The notes: generated from the letters alone by a model not told the origin. A DNA stretch of 64,000 bases from Thalassospira profundimaris (GCF_003326675.1 NZ_JPWF01000012.1:62001-126000); one strand, 5' to 3'. Numbered from the stretch's first letter, positions 17,753 through 27,907 are shown. Numbers and translations are program-made.

Positions 17753-18871
17753 ATGAATCGCTTAACCCGATATATGCTTAAACAGCAGCTGATTATGATG
17801 GTGTTTGTGACGCTGGGGCTTCTCTGTGTCATATGGCTGTCGCAAAGCTTGCGTTTTGTCGAAATGATTGTGAACCGGGGTCTTTCGATTTCGGTGTTTT
17901 TGCAGCTGACTTCGCTGCTTCTTCCAAGCTTTTTGACAATCATCATTCCAATCGCGTTGTTTTTCGTGATTGTTTTCACCTACAACAAGCTTATTCAGGA
18001 CCGCGAACTTATTGTTATGCGATCTGCCGGGTTAAATCAGTGGGCATTGGCGAAACCCGCCCTGATGGTTGCGTTGCTTTCAACGGGTGTGTGTTATTTC
18101 CTGACGCTGTTTTATCTGCCGTACAGCTATCAGCAATTCAAGGAACTGCAATTTTCCATCCGAAATGACTTTTCGTCGGTTCTTCTTCAGGAAGGAAGCT
18201 TTACCGAGCTGGATGGTTTGACGGTTTATGTGCGTGAAGTCGGTCGTGACAATGAGCTCCTTGGTATTCTGGTTCATGATTCACGCAATCCCGACCAGCA
18301 AACAACCATGATGGCCAAGCATGGGGCCCTGCTGCGCACAGATGAAGGCCCACGGATTGTGTTGCTTGACGGCAACCGGCAAGAAGTCAATGCAGAGGAC
18401 GGCACAATGTCGATCCTGTATTTTGATCGCTATGCCGTTGATATCGCACATAGCTCGGAAGACCCGGCACTTCGATATCAGGAAGCTCGTGAACGCAGTG
18501 TCTATAACCTTTTGACCGCCGAAGTGCCCGACATCAATCCCAATGACATCGGTGCATTTCGCGCCGAAGGGCATGACCGCCTGATTTCCCCTCTGAATGC
18601 GATTGCTTTTGCCAGCATTGCGCTTGCCGTTCTGGTATCAAGCAGCTTCTCGCGCCGGGGACAGAACGGTCGTTTGCTCCTTGCAATTGGTGTGATGGTT
18701 CTCTGTCAGGCGATGAGCATTGGCATGAAAAACCTTGCAGCCAAAAACCCTGCTCTTATTCCTCTGATGTATGCAAACGCATTCCTTCCAATCTTGCTTG
18801 GACTCTATTGGACAATGCGGGGGCCACAAGTTCAAGCCAAACGTGCAGCAACTGAAGAGGCAGAAGCATGA
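17753..18871 (+). CDS. lptF: LPS export ABC transporter permease LptF
   Basis: A 372-residue inner-membrane permease of the YjgP/YjgQ family. With LptG and the ATPase LptB it extracts lipopolysaccharide from the inner membrane. Three transmembrane helices in the N-terminal ~120 residues (starting V-F-V-T-L-G-L-L-C-V-I-W), a periplasmic beta-jellyroll domain in the middle (about 130-265) and three more helices at the C-terminus match the family. The Q-D-R-E-L-I-V-M-R-S-A-G segment after helix 2 is the conserved cytoplasmic coupling stretch. It overlaps lptG by four bases (ATGA), so the two are translationally coupled. It is first in the operon lptF-lptG-lptD-surA-pdxA-rsmA. Confidence 0.95.
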   Translation: MNRLTRYMLKQQLIMMVFVTLGLLCVIWLSQSLRFVEMIVNRGLSISVFLQLTSLLLPSFLTIIIPIALFFVIVFTYNKLIQDRELIVMRSAGLNQWALAKPALMVALLSTGVCYFLTLFYLPYSYQQFKELQFSIRNDFSSVLLQEGSFTELDGLTVYVREVGRDNELLGILVHDSRNPDQQTTMMAKHGALLRTDEGPRIVLLDGNRQEVNAEDGTMSILYFDRYAVDIAHSSEDPALRYQEARERSVYNLLTAEVPDINPNDIGAFRAEGHDRLISPLNAIAFASIALAVLVSSSFSRRGQNGRLLLAIGVMVLCQAMSIGMKNLAAKNPALIPLMYANAFLPILLGLYWTMRGPQVQAKRAATEEAEA

Positions 18872-19971
18872 GAATTTCGCCGCTTCTGACCTGGTATTTT
18901 GGAAAACATGTGTTGCTTTCCATTCTGGCTATTCTGGCCTTGCTAATCGGTTTGATCCTGATTGGCGATGTCATTGAACTGCTTAGACGTGCCGGTGGTA
19001 AGCCTGATGCCACTGTTGGCATCATCCTGCAGATGGCAGCAAGCCGCATTCCCTTTATGACGGAAAAAGTTCTACCTTTTGCCGTGCTGTTCGGGTCAAT
19101 GTTCTCTTTCTGGAAGTTGACGGGAAATCAGGAACTTGTCGTAACCCGTGCAGCGGGTGTTTCTGCCTGGCAGTTTCTTCTGCCCCCTATTCTTTGCGCA
19201 CTTGTTCTTGGCAGCATTCAAGTGACAGCACTTAATCCGTTGTCTTCCATTCTATTGCAACGTTACGAAACGCTGGAAGCCAGGTACCTGCAGAACAATG
19301 TCAGCGTGATGAACCTGTCCTCAAGCGGGTTGTGGCTACGTCAGGGTACCCAGGATGGGCAAGCCGTTATCTATGCCCGTGCTGTGAGCAGTCAGCAGGG
19401 TGACCAGATTGATCTGCGCAATGTCACTATTTTCCGTTTCCAGAACTCCGATGACTTCACTACCCGTATTGATGCTGCTCGTGCTGTTCTGGAACCGGGT
19501 ACATGGCATTTTTATGATGCATGGACTTTCATTCCCGGAAAAGCTAGCAACTTCTCCGATAGCCTGAAGCTTCCAACCAATTTGACGGCCCGGAAAATTC
19601 AGGACAGCTTCGCGTCTCCGGAAACCATGTCGTTCTGGGACCTGAAACCGTTCATCAATCTTCTAGAACGGGCTGGTTTCAATGCAACCCGCCATCGAAT
19701 TCACTTTCACAGCCTGCTGTCTCGGCCGCTTCTTCTATGCGCCATGGTTTTGATTGCAGCCGCGTTCTGTCTTAAATTTTCTCGACGCAGACGGGCATCC
19801 CTTGTTATCGGTGGTGGAGTAACAACCGGATTTATCCTTTATTTCTGCACAGATGTTATTTCCGCGCTGGGTGTGTCAGGGGGTATTCCCCCAATATTGT
19901 CCGCATGGGCACCTGCCGGGATTTCGTTGCTGCTTGGGGTTTCAACATTGCTACATCTTGAGGATGGCTAG
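18868..19971 (+). CDS. lptG: LPS export ABC transporter permease LptG
   Basis: A 367-residue inner-membrane permease, partner of LptF in the LptB2FG transporter. It has the same plan: N-terminal transmembrane helices (first at about residues 15-37), a coupling segment N-Q-E-L-V-V-T-R-A-A-G-V near residue 88, a periplasmic jellyroll domain, and C-terminal helices containing the long stretch of alanines and leucines around L-L-C-A-M-V-L-I-A-A-A-F. The ATG overlaps the lptF stop by four bases, and lptD follows after a 4-base gap, so the export pump and the outer-membrane assembly protein are made from one message. Confidence 0.95.
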   Translation: MRISPLLTWYFGKHVLLSILAILALLIGLILIGDVIELLRRAGGKPDATVGIILQMAASRIPFMTEKVLPFAVLFGSMFSFWKLTGNQELVVTRAAGVSAWQFLLPPILCALVLGSIQVTALNPLSSILLQRYETLEARYLQNNVSVMNLSSSGLWLRQGTQDGQAVIYARAVSSQQGDQIDLRNVTIFRFQNSDDFTTRIDAARAVLEPGTWHFYDAWTFIPGKASNFSDSLKLPTNLTARKIQDSFASPETMSFWDLKPFINLLERAGFNATRHRIHFHSLLSRPLLLCAMVLIAAAFCLKFSRRRRASLVIGGGVTTGFILYFCTDVISALGVSGGIPPILSAWAPAGISLLLGVSTLLHLEDG

Positions 19972-19975
19972 ATAG

Positions 19976-22168
19976 ATGGCCATTGCGGGGGGAATGATAA
20001 AAAGACTTGCAACCAGTACTATACTGGGCTGTGGCGTTGTGTTTTTTGGCAGTCAGGTGATTGCCCTCTCGGCCAACGCACAAGATGCAGCAACACAACA
20101 ACCCGAGAAGGCAGAACCGGCAATTCTGTTTAGCGCAGATGAAGTCGACTACAACCGTGAACTCCAGACCGTCACAGCGCGCGGTAACGTTGAAATATCG
20201 CGAGAAGGCAGGATACTTCTTGCCGATACGGTCAGTTATGATCGCAGTCAGGATGTTCTGACCGCTTCGGGAAATGTCAGCATCACTGAACCAAGTGGTG
20301 AAGTCACCTTTGCGAGCTATGTTGAACTGAGTGGTGACTTCAAAAATGGTATCGTGACAGATATCTACGTGCTGCTTGACGAAAATACCCGCATCGCAGG
20401 CACCGGCGCCCGTCGAAGTGCTGGTAATTTCACTGAAATAGCCAAGGCCGTTTATTCACCGTGTAAAGTTTGTGAAGACGATGATGGAAACGGCGGAACA
20501 CCCTTGTGGCGAATTCGGTCCGCACGTGTTCTTCATGACGCAGAGAACAAAACCGTCGAATATAAGGACGCCAGATTGGAAATCGCCGGTGTCCCGATTT
20601 TGTACACCCCCTATTTCCAGCACCCTGATCCCACGGTTAAACGTCAGTCTGGCTTTTTGGCGCCTTCATTTGGCAGCACAAGTTATGTCGGCTCTTACTT
20701 CAGTCAACCCTATTACTGGGCAATTGATAAAAGCAAGGATATGACATTTACGCCGACCTACACCATAGATGAAGGGCCACTGCTCGCCACCGAGTACAGA
20801 CAAAGGTTTGATAGTGGCGAATTGGAAGCGCTTACCAGCGTAACGTTTGACAGCAATGATGAATTGCAAGGTCATATTGATGCAGAAGGCCGCTTTGATA
20901 TTGATAGGACTTGGCGGTGGGGCTTTGATGCGAAGCAAGCCAGCGAGAAAACCTATCTCTCCCGATACGGTTTTGAATCTCCATCTGTGTTGACGTCGAA
21001 CCTCTTCACTGAGGGCTTCAGAGGTGCGAGCTACACTCGTGTTGACGGATATTATTTCCAAGGTCTGAAGTCCGGTGATGATCGAGACACAACCCCGATC
21101 GTCCTGCCGCATATGCAGTTCCACGGACAGACAGAGCCGGGAAAATACGGAAGCATCACAACCCTTGACCTTGATGGCCTTTCCTTAACACGTGAAGATG
21201 GTGCGGACTCGCATCGGGCATCCGGCAAAGTCGGCTGGGAATTGCCACATGTCGGCTCCATGGGCGACGTAACCAAGCTAAGTCTGTCAGTGCGCGGTGA
21301 CAGCTATATGGTTTCAGATGTCGAGCGTGACAACAAGTCAGATTACAGTGGTTACGCAGGCCGTATTCTTCCAGTGGCCGCTATAGACTGGCAGATGCCA
21401 TTCGTGAGTGATCAAGGCGCATATCATCAAGTTATCACGCCAATTGCAATGGCTGCATGGTCGCCAAATGGCGGAAACCCTGATGAAATTCCAAACGAAG
21501 ATTCCCAATCATTCGAACTCGACGATATCAACTTGTTTTCTCATGACCGTTTTGGCGGAATTGACCGCGCTGAAGATGGCTTTAGAGCTAGTTACGGCTT
21601 AGAGTGGGGCATATATGGTCCAAATGATGGTTATAGCAGCGCCATGTTTGGTCAAAGTTACCGTGCAAACAAAAATGACACGTTCTCTCAAGGTTCCGGC
21701 CTTGACGAGCATTTATCAGATTATGTTGGCCGTATAACTGTATCCCCAAGCAGATACCTTGACCTCACATATCGTTACCGCCTTGACAATGAGAACTTCT
21801 CTCCCCGTCGAAATCAGGTGTCGGCAACTGGGGGTTCCGAAGACACCTTACGGCTTAATTTAACTTACGTTCATTTTTCGGATGATGCTGGAAGCGAAGA
21901 ATTCAACGAACGTGAAGAACTTTACTTCAAAGCCGAACGTCGTTTCTCAGACTACTGGTCTGGGATGGCGTATGGACGCTACGACATAGATCAGTCTGAT
22001 CCTCTGGAGTATGGCATCGGATTTGTGTATGAGGATGAGTGCTTTATCTTCGATGGACGTGTCCGCAGGACCTTCTACCAGGATCAGGATCTTGGTGAAT
22101 CGGATGAGTTCCTGTTCCGTCTGGTATTTAAAACCCTCGGTGAAGTTGCCTCTGCAGCCGGATTGTAA
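19976..22168 (+). CDS. lptD: LPS-assembly protein LptD
   Basis: A 730-residue outer-membrane beta-barrel that inserts LPS into the outer leaflet together with LptE. A signal peptide occupies about residues 1-36, ending A-N-A-Q-D. An LptA-like OstA jellyroll domain follows (opening F-S-A-D-E-V-D-Y-N-R with repeats of the type V-T-A-R-G-N-V), then the barrel. The cysteine pattern is the alphaproteobacterial one: a C-K-V-C pair near residue 162 and a single cysteine near the C-terminus in E-D-E-C-F-I-F. This is fewer than the four of E. coli, so the disulfide arrangement must differ. An in-frame ATG at 19994 is an alternative start. No lptE is visible nearby. Confidence 0.93.
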   Translation: MAIAGGMIKRLATSTILGCGVVFFGSQVIALSANAQDAATQQPEKAEPAILFSADEVDYNRELQTVTARGNVEISREGRILLADTVSYDRSQDVLTASGNVSITEPSGEVTFASYVELSGDFKNGIVTDIYVLLDENTRIAGTGARRSAGNFTEIAKAVYSPCKVCEDDDGNGGTPLWRIRSARVLHDAENKTVEYKDARLEIAGVPILYTPYFQHPDPTVKRQSGFLAPSFGSTSYVGSYFSQPYYWAIDKSKDMTFTPTYTIDEGPLLATEYRQRFDSGELEALTSVTFDSNDELQGHIDAEGRFDIDRTWRWGFDAKQASEKTYLSRYGFESPSVLTSNLFTEGFRGASYTRVDGYYFQGLKSGDDRDTTPIVLPHMQFHGQTEPGKYGSITTLDLDGLSLTREDGADSHRASGKVGWELPHVGSMGDVTKLSLSVRGDSYMVSDVERDNKSDYSGYAGRILPVAAIDWQMPFVSDQGAYHQVITPIAMAAWSPNGGNPDEIPNEDSQSFELDDINLFSHDRFGGIDRAEDGFRASYGLEWGIYGPNDGYSSAMFGQSYRANKNDTFSQGSGLDEHLSDYVGRITVSPSRYLDLTYRYRLDNENFSPRRNQVSATGGSEDTLRLNLTYVHFSDDAGSEEFNEREELYFKAERRFSDYWSGMAYGRYDIDQSDPLEYGIGFVYEDECFIFDGRVRRTFYQDQDLGESDEFLFRLVFKTLGEVASAAGL

Positions 22169-22174
22169 GAAAAG

Positions 22175-23455
22175 ATGATTTCAAAACTTTCGAATTTCAA
22201 AATTGCGACCGTCTGCGCTGTCGTGAGTGCTGTTGCGATATTTTCTCTCACGGCACCGGTCAAGGCTCAATCCCCGGTCGGTGTTGCTGCGGTTGTCAAC
22301 GATGATCCGATTTCGATCATTGATTTGGTTGAACGGATCAAGCTGGTTGCCGTTTCTTCCAATATTCAGATGACTCCCGAGAAAAGTAACGAGATCGCCC
22401 CTCAAATTCTGCAACAATTGATCAATGAAACCTTGCAGATGCAGGAAGCCGAGCGCCGGGGCATTGAAGTCACGGATGAAGATGTTGCCCGTGGCAAATC
22501 AATGATCGAGCAAAATGCGGGCCTGCCGGATGGGCAACTTGATGCATATCTTACGCAGCGCCGTATTGCACCGGGTACGATTGAAAACCAGATCCGTCCG
22601 CAGGTTGCCTGGCAAAAGCTGCTGGGCAGTATGCGTAGCCAAGTCGAAATTTCAGAAGCAGAAATTGACGACAGCCTGCAACGCATTATCAATAACCAGG
22701 GTAAACCGCGTAACCGGGTGCAGGAAATCTTCCTGCCTGTCGATAACCCGCAAGACAGCACACAGGTCTACCACACGGCACAGGAAGTTCTTGGTGCGTT
22801 GAAACAGGGTGCCGATTTCAGCGCCCTCGCCCGCCAATTCTCGGCAAGTGCGAGTGCAGCCAATGGCGGCGATCTGGGCTGGCTTTATTCCGGGGAGCTT
22901 TCAAGTGATCTGCAACAGGTGGTTAACCAGCTTGAACCGGGCAAAGTCAGTGCCCCGGTTCAGACCATTCGCGGTTACTATATCATCAAGCTTCTTGACC
23001 GCCGCGTTGGTGACGAAGGTGCCATTACAGATACCCGTCTCGACCTTTATCAGTTGTTTGTTCCTCTGAGCGCACAGATGCCCAAAGACCTGATTGATGC
23101 GAAGCTCGCATTGCTCCGCAACACGCAGGAAACAGCCAACAGCTGTCAGGACCTTGCCAACGTTGCCGTTGAAATCGGTTCGGAAATGAGTGGCGAGATG
23201 AAAGGCATTTCCCCGCAGGAACTGTCTGGACCGGTTGGACAAGCCGTTACCAATCTTAACACCGGCAAGGCATCGAATATAGTTCAGGTCGATGGCGGTG
23301 CACTCATGATCATGATTTGTAACAAGACCGAAGAAAGCAACTTGCCTGGCCGTCAGGACATCGAGAACAAGTTGAAGATCGAGCGTCTTGATATCCTTGC
23401 ACGACGCAAGCTGCGTGAACTGCGCCGTCAGGCATTCATTGATATCCGCATGTAA
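22175..23455 (+). CDS. surA: Periplasmic chaperone / peptidyl-prolyl isomerase SurA
   Basis: A 426-residue periplasmic chaperone for outer-membrane proteins. The signal peptide covers residues 1-32 (ending V-K-A-Q-S). The SurA N-terminal chaperone helices follow (V-V-N-D-D-P-I-S-I-I-D-L-V-E-R at about 39), then a parvulin domain around residues 165-270 containing A-R-Q-F-S-A-S-A-S-A-A-N-G-G-D-L-G-W, and a C-terminal part in which a second parvulin-like unit is poorly conserved. It starts six bases after lptD, which fits its role in delivering LptD. The start ATG is the only one compatible with the signal peptide. Confidence 0.94.
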   Translation: MISKLSNFKIATVCAVVSAVAIFSLTAPVKAQSPVGVAAVVNDDPISIIDLVERIKLVAVSSNIQMTPEKSNEIAPQILQQLINETLQMQEAERRGIEVTDEDVARGKSMIEQNAGLPDGQLDAYLTQRRIAPGTIENQIRPQVAWQKLLGSMRSQVEISEAEIDDSLQRIINNQGKPRNRVQEIFLPVDNPQDSTQVYHTAQEVLGALKQGADFSALARQFSASASAANGGDLGWLYSGELSSDLQQVVNQLEPGKVSAPVQTIRGYYIIKLLDRRVGDEGAITDTRLDLYQLFVPLSAQMPKDLIDAKLALLRNTQETANSCQDLANVAVEIGSEMSGEMKGISPQELSGPVGQAVTNLNTGKASNIVQVDGGALMIMICNKTEESNLPGRQDIENKLKIERLDILARRKLRELRRQAFIDIRM

Positions 23456-23477
23456 TTTTTGCGAAGTCGGAACCGAC

Positions 23478-24494
23478 ATGACGAAGATTGCACCAATTGC
23501 CCTGACCATCGGGGAGCCAGGTGGCGTAGGGCCAGAGCTTGCCCTTAAGGCATGGCTTAAGCGCAAGGAGCAAAACCTTGCGCCTTTCTGCGTTCTGTCA
23601 CCAATCACCATCCTTACCCGTGCGGCAGAGCAGCTTGGTCAGGATATCCAGATCAAGGTCGTTTCCGACATTTCCGAAACATCCCGCATCTTTGATGACG
23701 CCCTCCCGGTGCTCGCACTTGATGCAGGTGACAGCCCCCCCGTTTGCGGCGTTGCATCTGCTGCCACAGCAGACATTGTGATCGAAAGCATCACCAAGGC
23801 CGTCAAGCTTTGCGAAGCAGGCAATGCCAGTGCGGTTGTAACCAATCCGATCCAGAAAAGTGCGCTTTACGCGGCGGGCTTCAGACATCCCGGCCATACC
23901 GAATTTCTTGCGGAGCTTGCCGGTCCCGGCACCGTCCCGGTAATGATGCTTGCAAATGCAAAGCTGCGTGTGGTGCCATTGACCATTCACATCGCACTGA
24001 CCGAAGTTCCCAAACAGCTCACCCCCGAATTGATCATGGAGCAATGCCAGATCACCGCCGCTGCCCTTCAGCGCGACTTTGGTGTTGAACACCCCCGTCT
24101 TGCCCTTGCCGGGCTAAATCCGCATGCCGGTGAAGATGGAACGATGGGAACCGAAGAACAAACAATCATGATGCCCGCAATCAACGCATTGCGCGCCAAG
24201 GGGCTGAACGTCATTGGTCCGATGCCGGCTGACACCATGTTCCATGACGAGGCACGTGAAAACTATGACGTGGCACTTTGCCCCTATCACGATCAGGCCC
24301 TGATCCCGGTCAAAACGCTTGATTTTCATGGCGGTGTAAATGTGACACTGGGATTACCATTTATCAGAACATCACCCGATCATGGCACAGCACTGAATAT
24401 CGCTGGCAAGGGTATTGCCCGCCCGGACAGCCTGATAGCAGCCCTTAAAATGGCGGCCGAAATGGCCACCAAACGTCTCGCGACAGGAGCCTGA
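23478..24494 (+). CDS. pdxA: 4-hydroxythreonine-4-phosphate dehydrogenase PdxA
   Basis: A 338-residue enzyme of pyridoxal phosphate synthesis that oxidises and decarboxylates 4-phosphohydroxy-L-threonine. The ATG at 23478 begins [20 protein letters not shown], the family N-terminus; the frame also runs back into surA. The three metal-ligand histidines are visible in H-P-G-H-T-E-F (about 136), L-T-I-H-I-A (about 170) and [11 protein letters not shown] (about 270). Its place between surA and rsmA is conserved in proteobacteria. It ends five bases before the GTG start of rsmA. Confidence 0.94.
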   Translation: MTKIAPIALTIGEPGGVGPELALKAWLKRKEQNLAPFCVLSPITILTRAAEQLGQDIQIKVVSDISETSRIFDDALPVLALDAGDSPPVCGVASAATADIVIESITKAVKLCEAGNASAVVTNPIQKSALYAAGFRHPGHTEFLAELAGPGTVPVMMLANAKLRVVPLTIHIALTEVPKQLTPELIMEQCQITAAALQRDFGVEHPRLALAGLNPHAGEDGTMGTEEQTIMMPAINALRAKGLNVIGPMPADTMFHDEARENYDVALCPYHDQALIPVKTLDFHGGVNVTLGLPFIRTSPDHGTALNIAGKGIARPDSLIAALKMAAEMATKRLATGA

Positions 24495-24499
24495 CACAC

Positions 24500-25369
24500 G
24501 TGTCAGAAGATAACGATACCACCGGAAAGCTTGCCAATGATGGCCTCCCGCCCCTGCGCGAGGTGATTGCGACCCATGGCCTGTCTGCCCAAAAGAAATT
24601 TGGCCAGAACTTCCTGTTCGATCTGAATTTGACCGGCCGCATTGCCCGTGCTGCTGCCCCGCTTGAAGGTTCAACCGTCATTGAAATCGGCCCCGGCCCG
24701 GGCGGCCTGACACGTGCCTTGCTGTTCCATGGGGCCAAGAACCTGACCGTGATCGAACGCGATCCACGTTGCCAGCCGGTATTGGAGCAGATCAGCAATC
24801 ACTATCCCGATGCCCTGCATGTGATTGATGGCGACGCACTGGAAGTCGACGTCACCACACTTGGCCCGGCACCGCGAAAGATTGTCGCAAACCTGCCCTA
24901 TAATGTCGGCACACAGCTTTTACTGGGCTGGCTGATGCAGATTGACCAGTTCGCAAGCCTGACCCTGATGTTTCAGAAGGAAGTCGCCGAACGGGTTGTC
25001 GCCGGCCCCAAAAGCAAGGCCTATGGCCGCCTGTCGGTCCTGTGCCAGTATCTGTGTGACTGCGACATCCTGTTTGATGTCCACCGCAGTGCCTTTACCC
25101 CGCCGCCAAAGGTGACATCGGCGGTCGTGCAACTGCGTCCGAAAGCCGACCGAGGCACAGACATCAATCTTAAAAGCCTTGCCAAAATTACCCAGGCCGC
25201 ATTCGGACAGCGTCGCAAGATGCTGCGCGCCAGTCTGAAAACACTCAATATCAATGTGGGTGAATTACTTGAAAAGGCCGGGATTACCGAAACCGCCCGT
25301 GCCGAGGAACTCAGTGTCGCGGACTTTGTCCGCCTGACACAGGTTCATGATGAAATGGCCGCTTCGTAA
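24500..25369 (+). CDS. rsmA: 16S rRNA dimethyladenosine transferase
   Basis: A 289-residue S-adenosylmethionine-dependent enzyme that dimethylates two adjacent adenines near the 3' end of 16S rRNA during small-subunit maturation (also called KsgA). Family marks are [11 protein letters not shown] (about 29-39), SAM motif [11 protein letters not shown] and the target-adenine motif N-L-P-Y-N-V-G (about 132). The start is GTG at 24500 with AGGAG 11 bases upstream, the only in-frame start that gives the usual N-terminus. It is last in the lpt-surA-pdxA operon. Its stop codon lies in the loop of the terminator hairpin. Confidence 0.95.
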   Translation: MSEDNDTTGKLANDGLPPLREVIATHGLSAQKKFGQNFLFDLNLTGRIARAAAPLEGSTVIEIGPGPGGLTRALLFHGAKNLTVIERDPRCQPVLEQISNHYPDALHVIDGDALEVDVTTLGPAPRKIVANLPYNVGTQLLLGWLMQIDQFASLTLMFQKEVAERVVAGPKSKAYGRLSVLCQYLCDCDILFDVHRSAFTPPPKVTSAVVQLRPKADRGTDINLKSLAKITQAAFGQRRKMLRASLKTLNINVGELLEKAGITETARAEELSVADFVRLTQVHDEMAAS

Positions 25370-25378
25370 AGCGGCCAT
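25355..25378. terminator. Hairpin spanning the rsmA stop codon, convergent terminator
   Basis: Ten-base arms (ATGGCCGCTT and its complement) with a 4-base loop sit between convergent rsmA and gmk, with short T-rich tails on both strands. The left arm is inside rsmA coding sequence. Confidence 0.7.
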
Positions 25379-25393
25379 CTTCAATTCAGATCA

Positions 25394-26026
25394 TCAATCC
25401 GTCAGAAGCTTTTTGACAAAGCCCGGCAACCCGGTCTGTCGGGTCCGCTTGATCCGTTCGGCACCGATAATGTGCTGAACGTCGGCAATACAGCGATCAA
25501 GATCGTCATTGATCAGAACATAGTCGAATTCTTCCCAATGACTGATTTCCGCACCGGCCTTGGCCATGCGTTTCATGATGACGTCATCGGCATCCTGCCC
25601 GCGATCGCGCAGGCGGCGTTCAAGTTCCCCCGAAGACGGGGGAAGAATAAAGACTGAAACCACATCCGCACCACCCTTGTCACGGAGCTGACGGGCACCT
25701 TGCCAGTCGATATCAAACAGAACGTCGTGCCCCTCGGACAAAGCCTTTTCCACCGGCGCGATTGGCGTGCCGTAATAATTGCCAAAGACTTCTGCCCATT
25801 CAAGCAACTCGTCATCGGCAATCATATGTTTGAATTCATCAACGGATTTGAAGAAGTAATGTTCGCCTTCTTCCTCGCCGGGGCGGGCAGCACGGGTGGT
25901 TGCCGAAACCGAGAGAGAAATCCGGTCATCATTTTCAAGCAACTGACGGGTAATGGTTGTTTTACCGGCACCGGACGGGGCACAGAAAACAAGCATCACA
26001 CCACGACGGTTATGTGGATCGGTCAT
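25394..26026 (-). CDS. gmk: Guanylate kinase
   Basis: A 210-residue enzyme that phosphorylates GMP to GDP. Walker A is A-P-S-G-A-G-K-T-T near residue 14. The GMP-binding part shows S-V-S-A-T-T-R-A-A-R-P-G-E and G-E-H-Y-F-F, and D-I-D-W-Q-G-A-R-Q precedes the lid. Length matches bacterial guanylate kinases. It follows yicC by 23 bases on the same strand, a conserved pair in proteobacteria. Confidence 0.96.
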   Translation of the reverse strand: MTDPHNRRGVMLVFCAPSGAGKTTITRQLLENDDRISLSVSATTRAARPGEEEGEHYFFKSVDEFKHMIADDELLEWAEVFGNYYGTPIAPVEKALSEGHDVLFDIDWQGARQLRDKGGADVVSVFILPPSSGELERRLRDRGQDADDVIMKRMAKAGAEISHWEEFDYVLINDDLDRCIADVQHIIGAERIKRTRQTGLPGFVKKLLTD

Positions 26027-26049
26027 TGTGTCTTTCCTTCCCTGTCCGC

Positions 26050-26934
26050 TTATTCGACGTTCTGGACCTGCTCGCGGAGCTGATCAATGATCACTTTAAG
26101 CTCCATACCGCAATTGGTCAGTTCGATGTCATTGGCCTTGGAACAAAGCGTGTTGGCTTCACGGTTGAACTCCTGACACAGGAAGTCAAGCTTGCGCCCG
26201 ATAGAACCGCCTTTGGTCAGCATGTCGCGCGCAGCAGTAATATGCGCTTTGAGGCGATCAATTTCTTCGCGGATGTCGGCCTTGGTTGCAAGAAGGGCTG
26301 CTTCCTGATGCAGGCGTTCCGGTTCGAACTTTCCGGCATCCATCAGTTCTTCGATCTGGCGTTTAAGCCGCTCCTTGATTGCATCACCACGGGCAGCGGC
26401 ACAGTTTCCCGCCCGAATTACGGTTGCCTCGATATTATCGACATGCCCGCGCAGCATTGCGTCAAGTTTCTCGCCCTCTTCGGCACGGTGTGCTGCCATT
26501 TGGGAAATCGCTTCGTTCAGGCTACCAAGAACCACATCATCGCGGGCATCACGGGTCGCCTCATCTTCCTGTGCCTCAACCGCTTCAAGAACCCCGCGCA
26601 CATTCATAAGATCGGCAATCGTCCCGGCAGACAGGCTGCTGGTATTGTCGAATTCCTCGGCAATTGAAATCAGTTCGGCAAGCAATTCGCGATTAACCGT
26701 ATAGGCACTGGTTTCGGCCGTGCGCACAACATTAAGCGTCACCCCCATATTGCCACGTTTGAAGTGCTGGGAAACCGTATCACGGACCTTGGCTTCCAGC
26801 CGTTCAAACCCGCCATTCAGGCGCACGCGCACATCAAGGCCCTTGCCATTGACACTGCGAAGCTCCCAAGTCCAGCCAAAGCCGTCGGTTGCGCCATCGA
26901 CACGGGCAAATCCGGTCATGCTCGATACGGTCAT
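26050..26934 (-). CDS. yicC: YicC-family endoribonuclease
   Basis: A 294-residue cytoplasmic protein of the YicC/YloC family, whose members cleave RNA and help degrade certain small RNAs. The N-terminal domain starts M-T-G-F-A-R-V and contains W-E-L-R-S-V-N-G-K-G-L-D. The C-terminal DUF1732 part ends with the conserved R-E-A-N-T-L-C-S-K-A-N-D-I-E-L-T. The ATG at 26934 gives four residues before the conserved S-M-T-G-F. It is paired with gmk downstream and divergent from the SDR gene. Confidence 0.93.
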   Translation of the reverse strand: MTVSSMTGFARVDGATDGFGWTWELRSVNGKGLDVRVRLNGGFERLEAKVRDTVSQHFKRGNMGVTLNVVRTAETSAYTVNRELLAELISIAEEFDNTSSLSAGTIADLMNVRGVLEAVEAQEDEATRDARDDVVLGSLNEAISQMAAHRAEEGEKLDAMLRGHVDNIEATVIRAGNCAAARGDAIKERLKRQIEELMDAGKFEPERLHQEAALLATKADIREEIDRLKAHITAARDMLTKGGSIGRKLDFLCQEFNREANTLCSKANDIELTNCGMELKVIIDQLREQVQNVE

Positions 26935-27127
26935 ATTCCCATCCAGTCTGATTTCATGTTTGCGCGTTTATAACGGTTGCCTTGGGCAACGCCAAGGGTC
27001 AACACTTCCCGGCAAGGCAATAGCAACAATATGGTATTGGTTGCGCGCATTTCATAATGCTGCCCTATTGCTGCATCATGGTCCGCAAAAATCGACACAC
27101 CAAGTTTCGAACTGAAATAGAGCAAAC

Positions 27128-27907
27128 ATGTCCTTCCAGTATCACGCCATTCTGATTACCGGTGCCAGTTCTGGTATCGGCGCAGCACTTGCCCGGCATT
27201 TCGCCCGTACCGGGGTGACACTGTTTATCAGTGGCCGGGACGAAACACGTTTGCGCCTCGTTGAAAACGAGTGCCGTGCTTCTGGTGCCAATGTCTATGC
27301 CGATGTGCTTGATGTCACCAATCGCGAAACCATGAATGCCTATGTCACCCATTGCGATGAACTAGCGCCCCTGAGCCTTGTTGTTGCCAATGCAGGCATT
27401 TCGGCAGGAACCGGCGGTAAGGGCGAAAGCCCGGAACAGGTTCGTGATATATTTGCCACCAATATTGCCGGGGTTCTCAATACCATTGATCCGGCGATTG
27501 AGGTCATGCGCGTTCGCGGGCGCGGTCAGGTCGCGCTGGTGGCATCACAAGCATCCTGGCGGGGTTTGCCCTCTGCCCCGGCCTATTGCGCCAGCAAGGC
27601 CGCTGTACGCGTCTATGGCGAGGGTCTGCGCGGGGCATTGGCCCCGACCGGCGTCAAGGTCAATGTCATTTGTCCAGGCTTCGTCAAAAGCCGCATCACC
27701 GATGCAAATGATTTTCCGATGCCATTTTTCATGCAGGCTGACAAAGCCGCCCGCAAGATTGCCCGCGGACTTGAACGTGATCGCGGCATGATTGCCTTCC
27801 CCTGGCAGATGAACATGATCATCGGGATGTTAAAAATGACCCCGCAATGGATCATGGATTTGATTGCCGGTCGCGTGCCGCGCAAGGCATCCGCCACAGA
27901 TCAGTAA
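27128..27907 (+). CDS. Short-chain dehydrogenase/reductase
   Basis: A 259-residue classical SDR. The cofactor loop is T-G-A-S-S-G-I-G near residues 11-18, N-A-G-I is at about 88, the catalytic serine lies in V-A-S-Q-A-S and the tyrosine/lysine pair in Y-C-A-S-K near 157. The C-terminal ~60 residues contain hydrophobic M-N-M-I-I-G-M-L, which suggests membrane association as in several SDRs acting on lipids. The substrate is not evident. It is a single plus-strand gene between yicC and mltG that breaks an otherwise minus-strand run. Confidence 0.88.
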   Translation: MSFQYHAILITGASSGIGAALARHFARTGVTLFISGRDETRLRLVENECRASGANVYADVLDVTNRETMNAYVTHCDELAPLSLVVANAGISAGTGGKGESPEQVRDIFATNIAGVLNTIDPAIEVMRVRGRGQVALVASQASWRGLPSAPAYCASKAAVRVYGEGLRGALAPTGVKVNVICPGFVKSRITDANDFPMPFFMQADKAARKIARGLERDRGMIAFPWQMNMIIGMLKMTPQWIMDLIAGRVPRKASATDQ

